Shown: positions 18,065 through 26,421 of the stretch, piece by piece
How the letters are laid out: each line of letters starts with the position of its first letter
Position numbering within the stretch: the first letter of the stretch is position 1
Source of the DNA: an uncultured Paraglaciecola sp.
GTDB taxonomy: Bacteria; Pseudomonadota; Gammaproteobacteria; Enterobacterales; Alteromonadaceae
Length of the DNA stretch: 42,894 bases
Direction of reading: 5' to 3'
Assembly (NCBI RefSeq): GCF_937123705.1
Contig: NZ_CAKZKO010000044.1
Location: 1 to 42,894, forward strand
The notes under the pieces: model-generated
The model's input: only the letters and a program-made list of their open reading frames with translations
Told to the model about the DNA's origin: nothing
The model's database searches: none
Made by a program: the position numbers and the translations under genes

Positions 18065-18537
18065 TCGACCTCGCTAGATATTGATCTGCGGAGCTGGCCG
18101 GTGTCGATCAGTGGTGCGCTCGATCCTTTGGCCTTTACTGTGGAAGATTGCAACGCTGGCCACTGACCGAATCCCGATGTTTCAAATGCTCTTTGCACAA
18201 GTGTTTCTGCAAACAAACCAAGGCGTGCGAGCAGGGTCTTTGTATCACCCTCTGCGATTAGCTCTTTGCTCTTTTCTGATTTAAGGAACGTTCCAAATTC
18301 ATCTTGCCCATGGAGAAATGCGGCGCGCAAAAAGCTGCGCGGTGGTATGTTTCTGCTGTAAGAGCCTAATTCGTGGATGGCCGCCAGCTCACTATTTTTG
18401 ATGCCGCCATCGCCACGCTGTGCATCCGATCCAAGCACACCGATCTTAACGCTTCCCCCTTCAGCAACCGAAGAGATCAGCTTGTTAAGCTTCGTCATAT
18501 CGTATTCAACGTTTTCGTTTTTGAATGTATCCGTCAT
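18061..18537 (-). CDS. HK97 gp10-like neck / virion morphogenesis protein
   Basis: A 158-aa protein. The middle contains IHELGSYSRNIPPRSFLRAA, the family hallmark, and the C-terminus has KGSSAPLIDTGQLRRSISSE, the typical ending of HK97 gp10 / virion morphogenesis proteins. It joins the head completion proteins to the tail. It lies in the tightly overlapped neck cluster. Confidence 0.85.
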   Translation of the reverse strand: MTDTFKNENVEYDMTKLNKLISSVAEGGSVKIGVLGSDAQRGDGGIKNSELAAIHELGSYSRNIPPRSFLRAAFLHGQDEFGTFLKSEKSKELIAEGDTKTLLARLGLFAETLVQRAFETSGFGQWPALQSSTVKAKGSSAPLIDTGQLRRSISSEVE

Positions 18538-18989
18538 GGGTTAGTCGCCCCGCAGACACTTCCCACATTTCCAGCCAGAGCCGGTAAAATAAGGCTCAAA
18601 TACTTCATGCCATAGCCGGTGTTAGTGAAGAACGAAAGCTGGGGGTCATCTAGGTACCGTTGAGGGATAGAGTAACTTTCCGACACGCTGCCAACGCTTC
18701 TTGAAGAAACAGGGTTGTTACCTGTACTCTCCACGCCCTGCAGGCCGGTGTTAATATCATGCACCAAATAATGTGCGGTAAGGTATTGATAAGCGATTGT
18801 TATGCCATCATCGCTAGAAAAAAGGGCTTGGTTCAGCATCATCTTTGCCTCCCCAAACGCCTTAGTTATATCTTCATCGAATATGTAGGTATCTGAATTG
18901 CTACAAAAGTTTGCATCATCTGGGGCATATGGGAAGTCCCTGCGAAAATAGGTTTTGAAATCGGAAACCGTTATCGTATCTAAATCCAC
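18534..18989 (-). CDS. Head-tail adaptor (DUF4054-like)
   Basis: A 151-aa protein. SDFKTYFRRDFPYAPDDAN at the start, then EDITKAFGEAKMMLNQALF and AYQYLTAHYLVHDINTGLQ, matches DUF4054 (gp6-like) adaptors, which bind the portal and receive the neck proteins. The C-terminus PQLSFFTNTGYGMKYLSLI and the Cys-containing tail are also usual. Start ATG 18989. Confidence 0.85.
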   Translation of the reverse strand: MDLDTITVSDFKTYFRRDFPYAPDDANFCSNSDTYIFDEDITKAFGEAKMMLNQALFSSDDGITIAYQYLTAHYLVHDINTGLQGVESTGNNPVSSRSVGSVSESYSIPQRYLDDPQLSFFTNTGYGMKYLSLILPALAGNVGSVCGATNP

Positions 18990-19028
18990 AGGAACCCCCC
19001 TTTTCCAACCGCCAAGAAGGAAACTTTG

Positions 19029-19355
19029 TTATTCGTTATTGCCCTCGGCTGCAGCTTCAGCGATCTCGATAAGATCAGCCTTTACTGCGTCCGATGGGTA
19101 CTCAATGCCAGCAGCATCAAGGTGTTCTTTAAGCTCGGCCACCTTCATGTCTTTGATGCTGACAGTTTCTTCGCCACCTGATTCCTCGCCTGAGAAATCC
19201 TTGATGACATCGTTTACGTCAACCACTTCATTTGGATAAAGCTTGCGTAAATACTTAGCCGCATCTTCCGTGAAGTTTGCAGTCGAACCAGCATCAAAGT
19301 TGTTGCCTTTGTACTCGATGGTGCGCTTGCCTTTGTTGTGTAATTTAACAGCCAT
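19029..19355 (-). CDS. HeH/LEM-domain small structural protein
   Basis: A 108-aa protein. The N-terminal half (KLHNKGKRTIEYKGNNFDAG, then FTEDAAKYLRKLYPNEV) is a small beta domain seen in phage head genes. The C-terminal ~35 residues (KDMKVAELKEHLDAAGIEYP, then ADLIEIAEA) are a HeH/SAP-like helix-extension-helix motif. An acidic linker joins the two. Placed between the major capsid and adaptor genes; probably a minor head or head-tail joining protein. Confidence 0.75.
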   Translation of the reverse strand: MAVKLHNKGKRTIEYKGNNFDAGSTANFTEDAAKYLRKLYPNEVVDVNDVIKDFSGEESGGEETVSIKDMKVAELKEHLDAAGIEYPSDAVKADLIEIAEAAAEGNNE

Positions 19356-19374
19356 TTTGCTATCCTTTCAATTA

Positions 19375-20424
19375 TTATGTGAAGTCAAAATAGATCACTT
19401 CGCGAGGACGATATGCCTTCACGCCAGTGAACTGACCATAACCCACATTCTCAAAGTTGAAACCGTTAATTGTGTTTTGCAACGTTGCTGTGTAATCAAC
19501 AGGAATATCCATGCGGATAGTGTCCTCGTCATAGTTAAGCAGCGTGTAACGGTTTTTATTCAAGCCAGTGATGTCTGCATTGTTCGCCTGATCCGCGTAA
19601 GCAACCGGTAGAATCTTAAAGTTAGGATTCATCGTTACCATTTGGAAAGCGCGAGTTAGATACTCAAGCTTAGTAACGTTCGGGTATGTAGCAGAAACAG
19701 GGGCAGCCAAGCCAACATAATCCGTTTCCGGAATAATGAAGTGCGTTGGATATGCCGTGTTAACCGCGTTGGTGCGGTATGCACTCACAACGTTCTGAAC
19801 AAAAGTGTCAAATTCAGCAGCAGTCATCGATTTGATGTACTTTGTGATAACACTTGTGTTTGCAGTCACATCGCTCTGCGTTAGCAGGCCATTGGTTTCT
19901 GCATAGCCTTCCATGCCAAGAAACGCGATCTTTTGAATACCAAGATCCCAGTTCTTTTTACGGCTTTTTTCTTTGCTTGTCACAATGTCCCAGTTACCTG
20001 AGCGTGAAGCAATCTGAAGATCCATGAACGTCCAGTTAATTTGCTTTGCCCAGTTTAGGATTGGCACTTTAATAGAATTGATCGCGCTGTCTACTTCAGC
20101 AAGACGACTCTTCGCGTTACCGGTGTTAACCACACCAGTTCCAAAGTCGCCACCGATAGCGTAATCACGGTAAGTGAGAATCTCACTAGCCCACGCACCT
20201 TCACCAACGCGCACTGGCATATAATCAGCAAATGGGATCGTGAAGAACTTTTGCTCTACAACGCGCTTACTGATTGTTGTTAGCGTAGTGATGTCAACTT
20301 CGTAGCCGAGCGTGTTGCGTAGCTCGTTATTGTATTGAGCCTGCAGCACGTTTGCACGAGAACGCTCTTGTGCGTTCAGTACCACTGGCTCACCCTTGTC
20401 ATTTAAAATTTGTGTCTTTTCCAT
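19375..20424 (-). CDS. Major capsid protein (DUF2184-like)
   Basis: A 349-aa HK97-fold major capsid protein of the DUF2184 group. Typical segments: KRVVEQKFFTIPFADYMPVR near residue 55, INWTFMDLQIASRSGNWD, KIAFLGMEGYAETNGLLTQ, and the C-terminal IPVDYTATLQNTINGFNF ending YRPREVIYFDFT. It follows the cement protein gene and precedes the HeH protein. There is no N-terminal delta domain, which agrees with a separate scaffold in the DUF2213 gene. Confidence 0.95.
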   Translation of the reverse strand: MEKTQILNDKGEPVVLNAQERSRANVLQAQYNNELRNTLGYEVDITTLTTISKRVVEQKFFTIPFADYMPVRVGEGAWASEILTYRDYAIGGDFGTGVVNTGNAKSRLAEVDSAINSIKVPILNWAKQINWTFMDLQIASRSGNWDIVTSKEKSRKKNWDLGIQKIAFLGMEGYAETNGLLTQSDVTANTSVITKYIKSMTAAEFDTFVQNVVSAYRTNAVNTAYPTHFIIPETDYVGLAAPVSATYPNVTKLEYLTRAFQMVTMNPNFKILPVAYADQANNADITGLNKNRYTLLNYDEDTIRMDIPVDYTATLQNTINGFNFENVGYGQFTGVKAYRPREVIYFDFT

Positions 20425-20455
20425 GGTTAAAATATCCTTTCAGGTGTTAGTCAGA

Positions 20456-20917
20456 TTATACCGAAGCAACAAGTTTCGGAGTGATTAGAATAACGCGGAT
20501 AAGGTCACCGTCAGCGGCCGCCTTATCATATGCATAACCACAAATTGGGTTAGTGCCTGCGCTGGTGATTACCTTGTCGGCCGATACGTCATACTCAACG
20601 TTGGCACCGCGTGCGATAGCTGCGCCAGCCTCTAGGTAGATGGCAGTTCCCTGCATCGCTACTTCACAACGCTTTTCTGCTGCGTAGCTCACGTCCTTAA
20701 CGTTGCGAGTAATGAAACCGAACGCGAATTGCGTGTCAGCCGTCATTGCTGTTACATCAGGGATTCCGTTATCGTTATCTACGATTTGCACACCTTGACC
20801 AGTGGTAAGGGCTGCAGATTCACCTTCCTTAACGCGAGCCGAAACTACGCTGCCGTGGAAGCTTAAATCAACCGAGCCTTTTTCTGGTGCTTGCTCAAAA
20901 CTATTAATATTTGGCAT
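20456..20917 (-). CDS. Capsid cement/decoration protein (gp24/DUF2190-like)
   Basis: A 153-aa protein. ESAALTTGQGVQIVDNDNGI, then FAFGFITRNVKDVSYAAEKR, then GAAIARGANVEYDVSADKVI, ending GDLIRVILITPKLVASV. This is the beta-rich pattern of phage structural cement proteins that stabilise the mature capsid. It lies between scaffold/protease and major capsid, as is common. Start ATG 20917 has AAGGAG about 8 bases upstream. Confidence 0.88.
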   Translation of the reverse strand: MPNINSFEQAPEKGSVDLSFHGSVVSARVKEGESAALTTGQGVQIVDNDNGIPDVTAMTADTQFAFGFITRNVKDVSYAAEKRCEVAMQGTAIYLEAGAAIARGANVEYDVSADKVITSAGTNPICGYAYDKAAADGDLIRVILITPKLVASV

Positions 20918-20951
20918 TTTTTATCTCCTTAAAATTGTTTGTTACTAGGGG

Positions 20952-21479
20952 TTACTTCTTCAACGCTGCCGAGCCGTATGCTGACTGACCGCGTGCCGTT
21001 TGGTTCATGCCAAGATCAATGCTATTTACTTTAACTTTCTTGTTCTTGCCTGCATTTTTAAGCTCATTAAAATGATCCGACTTTGAGTTCTTTTTCTCAT
21101 CGCCTTCATCTTCATTTTCTTTGTCATCATCTTCATTAGATTTTTCGTCATCATCAGAATCCGACTCATTGGCTTTTTCGTCTTTTTTGTCTTCTTCATC
21201 GTCTTCATTCTCCTTGTCGTCCTCGGAGGTGTTTTTCTTTGAAGATAGCTTGGTGTAACCCTTCACAAGATCGTTGATGCTCATTTCGTCATCGCCAACC
21301 TTAACCATGGTGTCCATGTTCACTTTTTCTTTTTCTTCTTCTTTGGCGTTGGCCACGGCTTTTACCATGTCAGAAACTTTTACTTCCTGAACGGTACCGT
21401 CATCATTTTTGATTTCGATCATTGTGTTCTCGTCAACTGAGTCCACTTCTTCCTTGGTGTTTTTAAATACTTTAAACAT
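20952..21479 (-). CDS. Putative internal-start scaffold protein
   Basis: An in-frame internal start within the DUF2213 gene: ATG 21479 (MFKVFKNTKEEVDSVDEN) preceded by GAAAGG at a spacing of about 7. The 175-aa product would be only the acidic, helix-rich C-terminal part (KEEEKEKVNMDTM, then runs of Asp/Glu/Lys). Nested scaffolds made this way are known in lambda-type phages. The start is plausible but unproven. Confidence 0.5.
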   Translation of the reverse strand: MFKVFKNTKEEVDSVDENTMIEIKNDDGTVQEVKVSDMVKAVANAKEEEKEKVNMDTMVKVGDDEMSINDLVKGYTKLSSKKNTSEDDKENEDDEEDKKDEKANESDSDDDEKSNEDDDKENEDEGDEKKNSKSDHFNELKNAGKNKKVKVNSIDLGMNQTARGQSAYGSAALKK

Positions 21480-22025
21480 CGTTTTACCTTTCGTTGGTTT
21501 GGATAGAGAGTTTTTAATTTCTGCTAGTTTTAGCCTCTTAGTTTCCTGATAAGATTTGAAGTCATCGGGAGAGAAGATGGCCGCCTCCTCGTAACGCGGG
21601 TTAGGCACAAGAGCCAGATGCGTAAACTCACCGGTTAGAATCTTTTTGTCGTATGGGCAGTTGTGATAGGTACCGCCACCAGAAAATTGATCGTATGTAT
21701 AAGCGTTGGAAACCGACCAGCCGTTGGCCACGGCCTCTAGCGCAATATCATCCGTCAGAATCATCTTAACCCAAAACCAGCCATCGGCTTCATTGTAGAA
21801 GCTCTCCACCACATAACCGTGTGATTGCTCTTTGAGGTTTTTTAAATCAACGTCTTGGTGGTGAACATAGACCGGCTTGCCAACAAAGCTCTTAACCATG
21901 TCTTTGATGCAATCGGCATCGATCAGGATTGTTTCGTCTTCATAGCCAGCGATTCCGCTTTCCATGTGGCGTGCATAATACATCTGTGGGTATTGCGATG
22001 CGTTTTGTTTTTCCGGTTTGTTCAC
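20952..22025 (-). CDS. Prohead protease–scaffold fusion (DUF2213-like)
   Basis: About 357 aa from GTG 22025, chosen because AGGGG lies 5-6 bases upstream and an upstream extension would run through a terminator hairpin. The N-terminal ~170 residues are DUF2213-like (YARHMESGIAGYEDETILID, VGKPVYVHHQDVDLKNLKEQ, FTHLALVPNPRYEEAAIF), a putative head maturation protease. The C-terminal part is highly acidic and charged (long Asp/Glu/Lys runs), as in scaffolds. An internal ATG at 21479 with GAAAGG 7 bases upstream could make a separate 175-aa scaffold, as lambda C/Nu3 does. Confidence 0.85.
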   Translation of the reverse strand: MNKPEKQNASQYPQMYYARHMESGIAGYEDETILIDADCIKDMVKSFVGKPVYVHHQDVDLKNLKEQSHGYVVESFYNEADGWFWVKMILTDDIALEAVANGWSVSNAYTYDQFSGGGTYHNCPYDKKILTGEFTHLALVPNPRYEEAAIFSPDDFKSYQETKRLKLAEIKNSLSKPTKGKTMFKVFKNTKEEVDSVDENTMIEIKNDDGTVQEVKVSDMVKAVANAKEEEKEKVNMDTMVKVGDDEMSINDLVKGYTKLSSKKNTSEDDKENEDDEEDKKDEKANESDSDDDEKSNEDDDKENEDEGDEKKNSKSDHFNELKNAGKNKKVKVNSIDLGMNQTARGQSAYGSAALKK

Positions 22026-22041
22026 TATGTCCCCTAGAAAC

Positions 22042-22083
22042 AAAAAAAGCCGCCAAATCACCCTTCTGGGCAACTTAGCGGCT
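22042..22083 (-). terminator. Intrinsic terminator before the capsid operon
   Basis: On the - strand the arms 22083-22068 and 22063-22048 form a continuous 16-bp stem with five G-U pairs: the outer six pairs are AGCCGC/GCGGCT, the apical pairs CCC/GGG, and the loop is AGAA. Seven U residues (22048-22042) overlap and follow the base of the stem. It ends only ~17 bases before the GTG of the DUF2213 gene. Confidence 0.85.
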
Positions 22084-22132
22084 CGGTTTTTCCGACACCG
22101 TAAGGTGTATTAATCAAATTAACTTAAGGTGC
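22042..22132 (-). ncRNA. Structured leader or small RNA upstream of the capsid genes
   Basis: Between the promoter at 22133-22161 and the terminator at 22042-22083, the - strand also has a perfect 5-bp hairpin (ACACC/GGTGT, 22108-22095, loop TTAC) and a small CGG-AAAAA-CCG stem. A transcript from about 22126 to 22042 would be ~85 nt, end in an intrinsic terminator and contain no ORF. It could be a leader that attenuates the capsid operon or a free small RNA. I match it to no named family. Confidence 0.45.
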
Positions 22133-22161
22133 ATATTATCAGTTATTATCACCTTCGTCAA
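22133..22161 (-). promoter_or_regulatory. Candidate sigma70 promoter for the capsid operon leader
   Basis: On the - strand, TTGACG (22161-22156) and TAATAT (22138-22133) are separated by 17 bases. The -35 and spacer lie in the 3' end of the small YezD-like gene. It points at the structured leader and the capsid genes. Confidence 0.5.
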
Positions 22162-22306
22162 CAGGGGGCAATTCTGTGCGCTCAATCTTGGACTGCTTGA
22201 TGCTTCCTTTTTCCATCTTAATCGTGATGGTACCGTAGAGTTCACCGGCCATTTCATTCATGAGAAGTGAGGAAATCCAAGCGAGTTGTTGGTGGGGTGT
22301 GAGCAT
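22139..22306 (-). CDS. Small YezD/DUF2292-like protein
   Basis: A 55-aa protein starting at ATG 22306, four bases after the stop of the Mu-F-like gene. The N-terminus MLTPHQQLAWISSLLMNEMA is followed by LYGTITIKMEKGSIKQSKIE, then RTELPP. The pattern YGxITIxxxxGxIxxxxxERTE matches the small DUF2292/YezD domain (a short beta hairpin plus IERTE). The function of that domain is not known to me. It lies between the head protein gene and the capsid leader. Confidence 0.65.
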   Translation of the reverse strand: MLTPHQQLAWISSLLMNEMAGELYGTITIKMEKGSIKQSKIERTELPPVDEGDNN

Positions 22307-22309
22307 ATA

Positions 22310-23254
22310 CTAATCCAATACAGGGATGGCGATGCACCGGCAACCAAAGTCTTCCGATGGGTGGTTTCTTTTGCCGGTTCGTCTATCAGTTACAGGGGGG
22401 CTATCCCATGAGAATATCTTGCCATTTAGTTCCTTGTGGTCACCGCGCACGCGCTCGTCCCCCGATGTGCTCCAACGGTAGCGGGTCACGCCAATATCTT
22501 TAAAACGCTCTTTTTGAAACTTCGAGGTGAGCAGCGCGGTTTCCTGCCGTGCCAGAAACTTGGCTTTTCGCTTGCTGACTCCGTACTCCTTTTGAATTTT
22601 CTTTGCCACGCCCTCGGCTCGGTATCCGGCCATGGTGTTGTCGGTTATGGTCTTACGCATTTCCAATATCTGGTCTTCGGCAAAGTTGCGGACATACAGC
22701 TCCAAGTTTTCAGCCCATTCTTTGGTGATGGTGTCAACGGCCTGAGCCGTGAGCATGGGGGCAACGGTAATCTTCTCGCTCATTTTGAGAAAGTCGTTGT
22801 TCATCTTATCAACCGAGTGGCCATAGCCCTCCTTGATTCCGGCCTTGGTAATGGCAGAGTCAACATCCAAGCTGTCGAGCGTGCTGACCAACCGGCCGAG
22901 CGTTTTCTCTGACTTAGCCGATGCAAAGGCAATGGCGGATTGAACCTCTGACGGCATGGAATCAAACACCCAAGATTTACCAGCGCGTTTGTAAACGCCC
23001 CCTAGCTTTTTCATTTCTTTTGTGGTGGCCGCGTTGAAGCTTCCACTTAGGCCAAGGCCGTTAAATGTGATGCGGCCGCTTTTGATCGCTGCGATTAATG
23101 GGCTGTCACCAACATCGTTTTTTATTTCCACGCCTGATTCTTTAAACACTTCGTAGAGGGGCTTGAAAACTCCCTCCCATAAAGCACGCTCGATGCGCCT
23201 TTCAATATCGATCCAGTATTTTTCCTTCAGGGGGATTGGCGGTAAGTATCTCAT
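22310..23254 (-). CDS. Minor head protein, Mu gpF / SPP1 gp7-like
   Basis: About 314 aa. I choose ATG 23254 (MRYLPPIPLKEKYW), because AGGA lies ~11 bases upstream and an earlier start would overlap the portal gene. The C-terminal domain has the Mu-F hallmark: KAKFLARQETALLTSKFQKE, TRYRWSTSGDERVRGDHKEL, then HPSEDFGCRCIAIPV (conserved Cys pair). Residues ~60-100 hold a basic SGSFNAATTKEMKKLGGVYK segment. These proteins enter the prohead with the portal. Confidence 0.9.
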   Translation of the reverse strand: MRYLPPIPLKEKYWIDIERRIERALWEGVFKPLYEVFKESGVEIKNDVGDSPLIAAIKSGRITFNGLGLSGSFNAATTKEMKKLGGVYKRAGKSWVFDSMPSEVQSAIAFASAKSEKTLGRLVSTLDSLDVDSAITKAGIKEGYGHSVDKMNNDFLKMSEKITVAPMLTAQAVDTITKEWAENLELYVRNFAEDQILEMRKTITDNTMAGYRAEGVAKKIQKEYGVSKRKAKFLARQETALLTSKFQKERFKDIGVTRYRWSTSGDERVRGDHKELNGKIFSWDSPPVTDRRTGKRNHPSEDFGCRCIAIPVLD

Positions 23255-23270
23255 GTGGCGGATCCTCGCG

Positions 23271-24686
23271 TTATGATTGCGACCCTTCGTCAACGGAATA
23301 GTCCTCACCGGCATCGATCGGATCACCGGCAGGGACACCCTCGTCAATCTCAACAGGCAACAAAGAGCCAACGTTTATTGATTCCTTGGCTTCGCTGTCG
23401 AGAATAAGGCCGGAGGTATAAGAGGCCACCACGCGGTTGAACTGGTGGTTCTTAACCTCCTCTTCCTCTTTGGCAGAAAGCATACGCAATGGCGCGAACT
23501 CGATGGCCATATCATCGGCCATGGTACCAAACATTTTCTGGCAACATAGCTGCAGAATATCCACCACGTTATATTTGCACTTAGCGCGGACTTCGCTCTC
23601 CACCATGCTGTTATAGTTTTCGATGTCGTCTTCACCCGAATTAAAGCCGGAGGCAGAAAGACCGAATAGCTTGGTAAGCGGCATCTTAAGGTCGGCCGCA
23701 ATACCCTGCCGGATCTGCACAAGCACCTCTGACAATCCGGTAAAGGCCACCTGCTTTTGTTGGTAATCGTCTTCTGAATCCATGGTTAGGGCGTGGTTAT
23801 GGCCTTTTAGCATATTAGCAAGCTGGATTCGCTCGGACAATTTGTTGGTACCATTGGCCGTAGCAAGCGAGCTGTTGAAGCTTTTGATTTTATACACATC
23901 GACCTTGGCTTCATCGAGAAGATCAAACACCACGTCTTGGTTTTTCATGTACTGATTGAGCGAGCGAACAAGGCGTTCAATTTCTGACATTCCCCAGCCG
24001 CGCAAGCGAGGACGGATGAAAGATGGTGCCTCCTTGCCCTCTACGCGATAAACTCGGCTGTTGTGCACCTTTTTGCCGTGGAAGTCATAGAACTCCGGCT
24101 CATGCTGAACACCGCCCTCTGATGCGTTTAGCTGGTCATCTTCAAGGCCAGCATATTGATCGTAAAGCTCCCACATATCCACAGCCCTAAATCCGAGGGG
24201 GGAGTTTTCATTAATGGAACTTGGGTTAAATGGCGTGGCCGGATCTTCATCGGTCAGAACAACGACTGCCGCGCCACCAAATAGTCTTGCCCACTTGTGC
24301 GCCTGCATGATTGTCCGGATAACGTTGTTGCGCTCTAAATAATTCATCAGGCGTTCGATGTCGTCACCGTCAAACTGCTCGGTTTTGATCTCAAAGCCAG
24401 CACGGAACGCATCGTCTACCGGCTGATCAATAAGAGTTTGAACAATGCCGTGCTCCACATACATCTGGCTTAGTAGCTGCCGGAAGTTGCTAATTAGGTA
24501 CCATCGGTTATTTAGAAAAAGCGTGTCGGTTTGTGAAACTTGCTTGCCGCCCGAAGCTGGAAAGCCCATCCCATTATCACCGTATATGCTCTGCACTAGG
24601 CTGCTGAGGCTGTTTATTACTTTCAAATCATCGGGGTTTATCACAGAGGGGTCGTGCGAGTTTTCGGCCGTTTTTATGTCGCTCAT
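23271..24686 (-). CDS. Portal protein (DUF1073-like)
   Basis: A 471-aa portal of the DUF1073 family, whose Pfam name refers to Acb1-like anti-CBASS proteins. Typical sequence: NNRWYLISNFRQLLSQMYVE, then IDQPVDDAFRAGFEIKT, HKWARLFGGAAVVVLTDEDP, a GWGMSEIERLVRSLNQYMKN segment and KMPLTKLFGLSASGFNSGED. The length fits a portal alone; I see no separate Acb1 phosphodiesterase domain with paired HxT motifs. It lies between TerL and the Mu-F-like gene. Confidence 0.93.
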   Translation of the reverse strand: MSDIKTAENSHDPSVINPDDLKVINSLSSLVQSIYGDNGMGFPASGGKQVSQTDTLFLNNRWYLISNFRQLLSQMYVEHGIVQTLIDQPVDDAFRAGFEIKTEQFDGDDIERLMNYLERNNVIRTIMQAHKWARLFGGAAVVVLTDEDPATPFNPSSINENSPLGFRAVDMWELYDQYAGLEDDQLNASEGGVQHEPEFYDFHGKKVHNSRVYRVEGKEAPSFIRPRLRGWGMSEIERLVRSLNQYMKNQDVVFDLLDEAKVDVYKIKSFNSSLATANGTNKLSERIQLANMLKGHNHALTMDSEDDYQQKQVAFTGLSEVLVQIRQGIAADLKMPLTKLFGLSASGFNSGEDDIENYNSMVESEVRAKCKYNVVDILQLCCQKMFGTMADDMAIEFAPLRMLSAKEEEEVKNHQFNRVVASYTSGLILDSEAKESINVGSLLPVEIDEGVPAGDPIDAGEDYSVDEGSQS

Positions 24687-24774
24687 GCTGGTGTTCCTTC
24701 AGGTGAGGTTTCGGTTAATTTAACACTTGCGGACAATTCTGTCTAGTGAGTTGGATTTTTGCCCCAACCCACAA

Positions 24775-26421
24775 TTACAAAACATCGAAAATAGAAATGA
24801 AGCGGCATGGGTTAAAGCACATCACAAATGCATCGGCCATGTTAGGTGAAATAGCCCCGCTTGGTTTTTTATCCACAATGGTCTTGCGCTCTCCGTTGTC
24901 CTTGAACACGGCCTGCGATAATTCCATCTGCAGCTGGTGAAGTTTCGGCATCGTGCTATCAAGCGAGATTAGTTCATCGTGATCATATTTCTCTCCGAAC
25001 TCAACGGCTCGGTATGTTTTGTAAAAACGCCTGCGCGTGCGATCCCAGCTTTGCGCCTTCAGATTTCCATATTGGTCTTTGTTGAGCGGTGTCTGGTCAT
25101 CGAGCGGAATAACCCTGTCCTCCGGATCCAGCGGACTGGCACCGGCATTCCATGGGTGAACGGTAAGCGCGGGAGGAAAGCTGTCGGATTCTTTCAGGTT
25201 ATTGATTCCGGTCTTGAAGCCAACACCCACACCGATTGAGTCATAATACAGCTCATTGATCCCCATCTCTTGGCAGGCTTTCACGGCTATCTTGGAGGCT
25301 TCACCGGCATCGCCACCCCAGTGTTCAGCATAATTACACACCACCCCATGACGACCCACCAATGCGTTTTTATCGCCCCCGCCATCGGCAACATCCTGTC
25401 CGGCTATCTTTGCACCGGTCGGCTCGAAGCCCAGCTTTTTATGCGCGTCTATCGCTGCGCGTACCCATGCGGCCGGTATGATAATGCGCTCAACGGATCC
25501 GCTATAATCCCGATCAACCTCTTGCGCGAACATATGCGCCAAGCCCTCGTCAATGGCTCGCGCCTTTCGCTTATCGTACCATTCCTGAGTCTTTGCGGGG
25601 TGATCCTTCCAATCAAGAACAAACACCCTCGTCTTGCCGCTTGGTATATCGTGGTCTGGCTCCCATATTTCACCGGCCATTCGCCTCCGGTAGAAAACGT
25701 TAGCGGTACCGCGCACACTGGAAATATCTATTTGCACATCGGTGTTGTCACCAAGCGCGGCCTCGATTAGCTCCGGCCTTTCATAATGCGCTGATTCATC
25801 TTTAAAGAAAATACTTGTCCGACCGCCACGGCCGATATTGTCACCGGCCTCACCGGTAATGGTCGAGTCATTTTCCGGATTGGTTATCTTCATGTAGGTG
25901 GCGTGCGCGGTCATGTTAAATCCTACAGGAATCATGAAGTCAGGCAGATATTCTATGATTTTACGCACCTTGGGGAATATGGCTTTCATGTCGCCCTTTT
26001 TATCCACATACTCCTCTTTTCGCGACCCCCAGCCGATAGCACTTCCCTCGTGGTATTTCCACATCCAAGCCGAGAACGCACAGCACAGCCATGATGCACC
26101 AACATCACGGGATTTTTCATTCAGGCCATTTTCCTTATTAATCCAGCAATCATAAAGCCATTGGATAAATTCGCGCTGCTTGGGGAACAGAATAAAAGGC
26201 ATGATCTTTGGTGTTGGCGGCACCACGCGGGGGTCATAGGTAATGCAGAAGTCATTGATCCACTCGACCGGATTGTTTTTATAGAACTGGTTGACCTTGG
26301 CCAGAAGCTTAGGGTCACGTCTTAGATTGCTGTTTATTGTTGTTCGCCTGCGGAACTCGGCCGCATAATCTGGTGGCCAAGCGAACTCTGCGGTCACTGA
26401 GGATTCATTGATTTGATCCAT
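24775..26421 (-). CDS. terL: Terminase large subunit
   Basis: A 548-aa DNA-packaging motor. The ATPase domain has a deviant Walker A (KSRDVGASW, residue ~105) and Walker B FFKDESAHYE (~residue 210). The nuclease domain has AGQDVADGGGDKNALVGR (~345), ELYYDSIGVGVGF (~393) and SPNMADAFVM (~530), supplying the acidic metal-binding residues. The start overlaps the TerS gene by 28 bases with AAGAGG 8 bases before ATG. It ends 89 bases before the portal gene; that gap shows nothing else. Confidence 0.95.
   Translation of the reverse strand: MDQINESSVTAEFAWPPDYAAEFRRRTTINSNLRRDPKLLAKVNQFYKNNPVEWINDFCITYDPRVVPPTPKIMPFILFPKQREFIQWLYDCWINKENGLNEKSRDVGASWLCCAFSAWMWKYHEGSAIGWGSRKEEYVDKKGDMKAIFPKVRKIIEYLPDFMIPVGFNMTAHATYMKITNPENDSTITGEAGDNIGRGGRTSIFFKDESAHYERPELIEAALGDNTDVQIDISSVRGTANVFYRRRMAGEIWEPDHDIPSGKTRVFVLDWKDHPAKTQEWYDKRKARAIDEGLAHMFAQEVDRDYSGSVERIIIPAAWVRAAIDAHKKLGFEPTGAKIAGQDVADGGGDKNALVGRHGVVCNYAEHWGGDAGEASKIAVKACQEMGINELYYDSIGVGVGFKTGINNLKESDSFPPALTVHPWNAGASPLDPEDRVIPLDDQTPLNKDQYGNLKAQSWDRTRRRFYKTYRAVEFGEKYDHDELISLDSTMPKLHQLQMELSQAVFKDNGERKTIVDKKPSGAISPNMADAFVMCFNPCRFISIFDVL

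Noticed and set aside
21026..21208. Lys/Met-rich 60-codon frame within the scaffold region
   Set aside because: It is the acidic GAT/GAA repeat region read in another frame; low complexity only.
22436..22912. Plus-strand 158-codon ORF over the Mu-F-like gene
   Set aside because: Antisense to a clear minor head protein; no plus-strand promoter or operon in the region.
23271..24686. Portal protein as an active anti-CBASS (Acb1) enzyme
   Set aside because: Only the family name suggests it; the length fits a portal alone and I see no paired HxT catalytic motifs.
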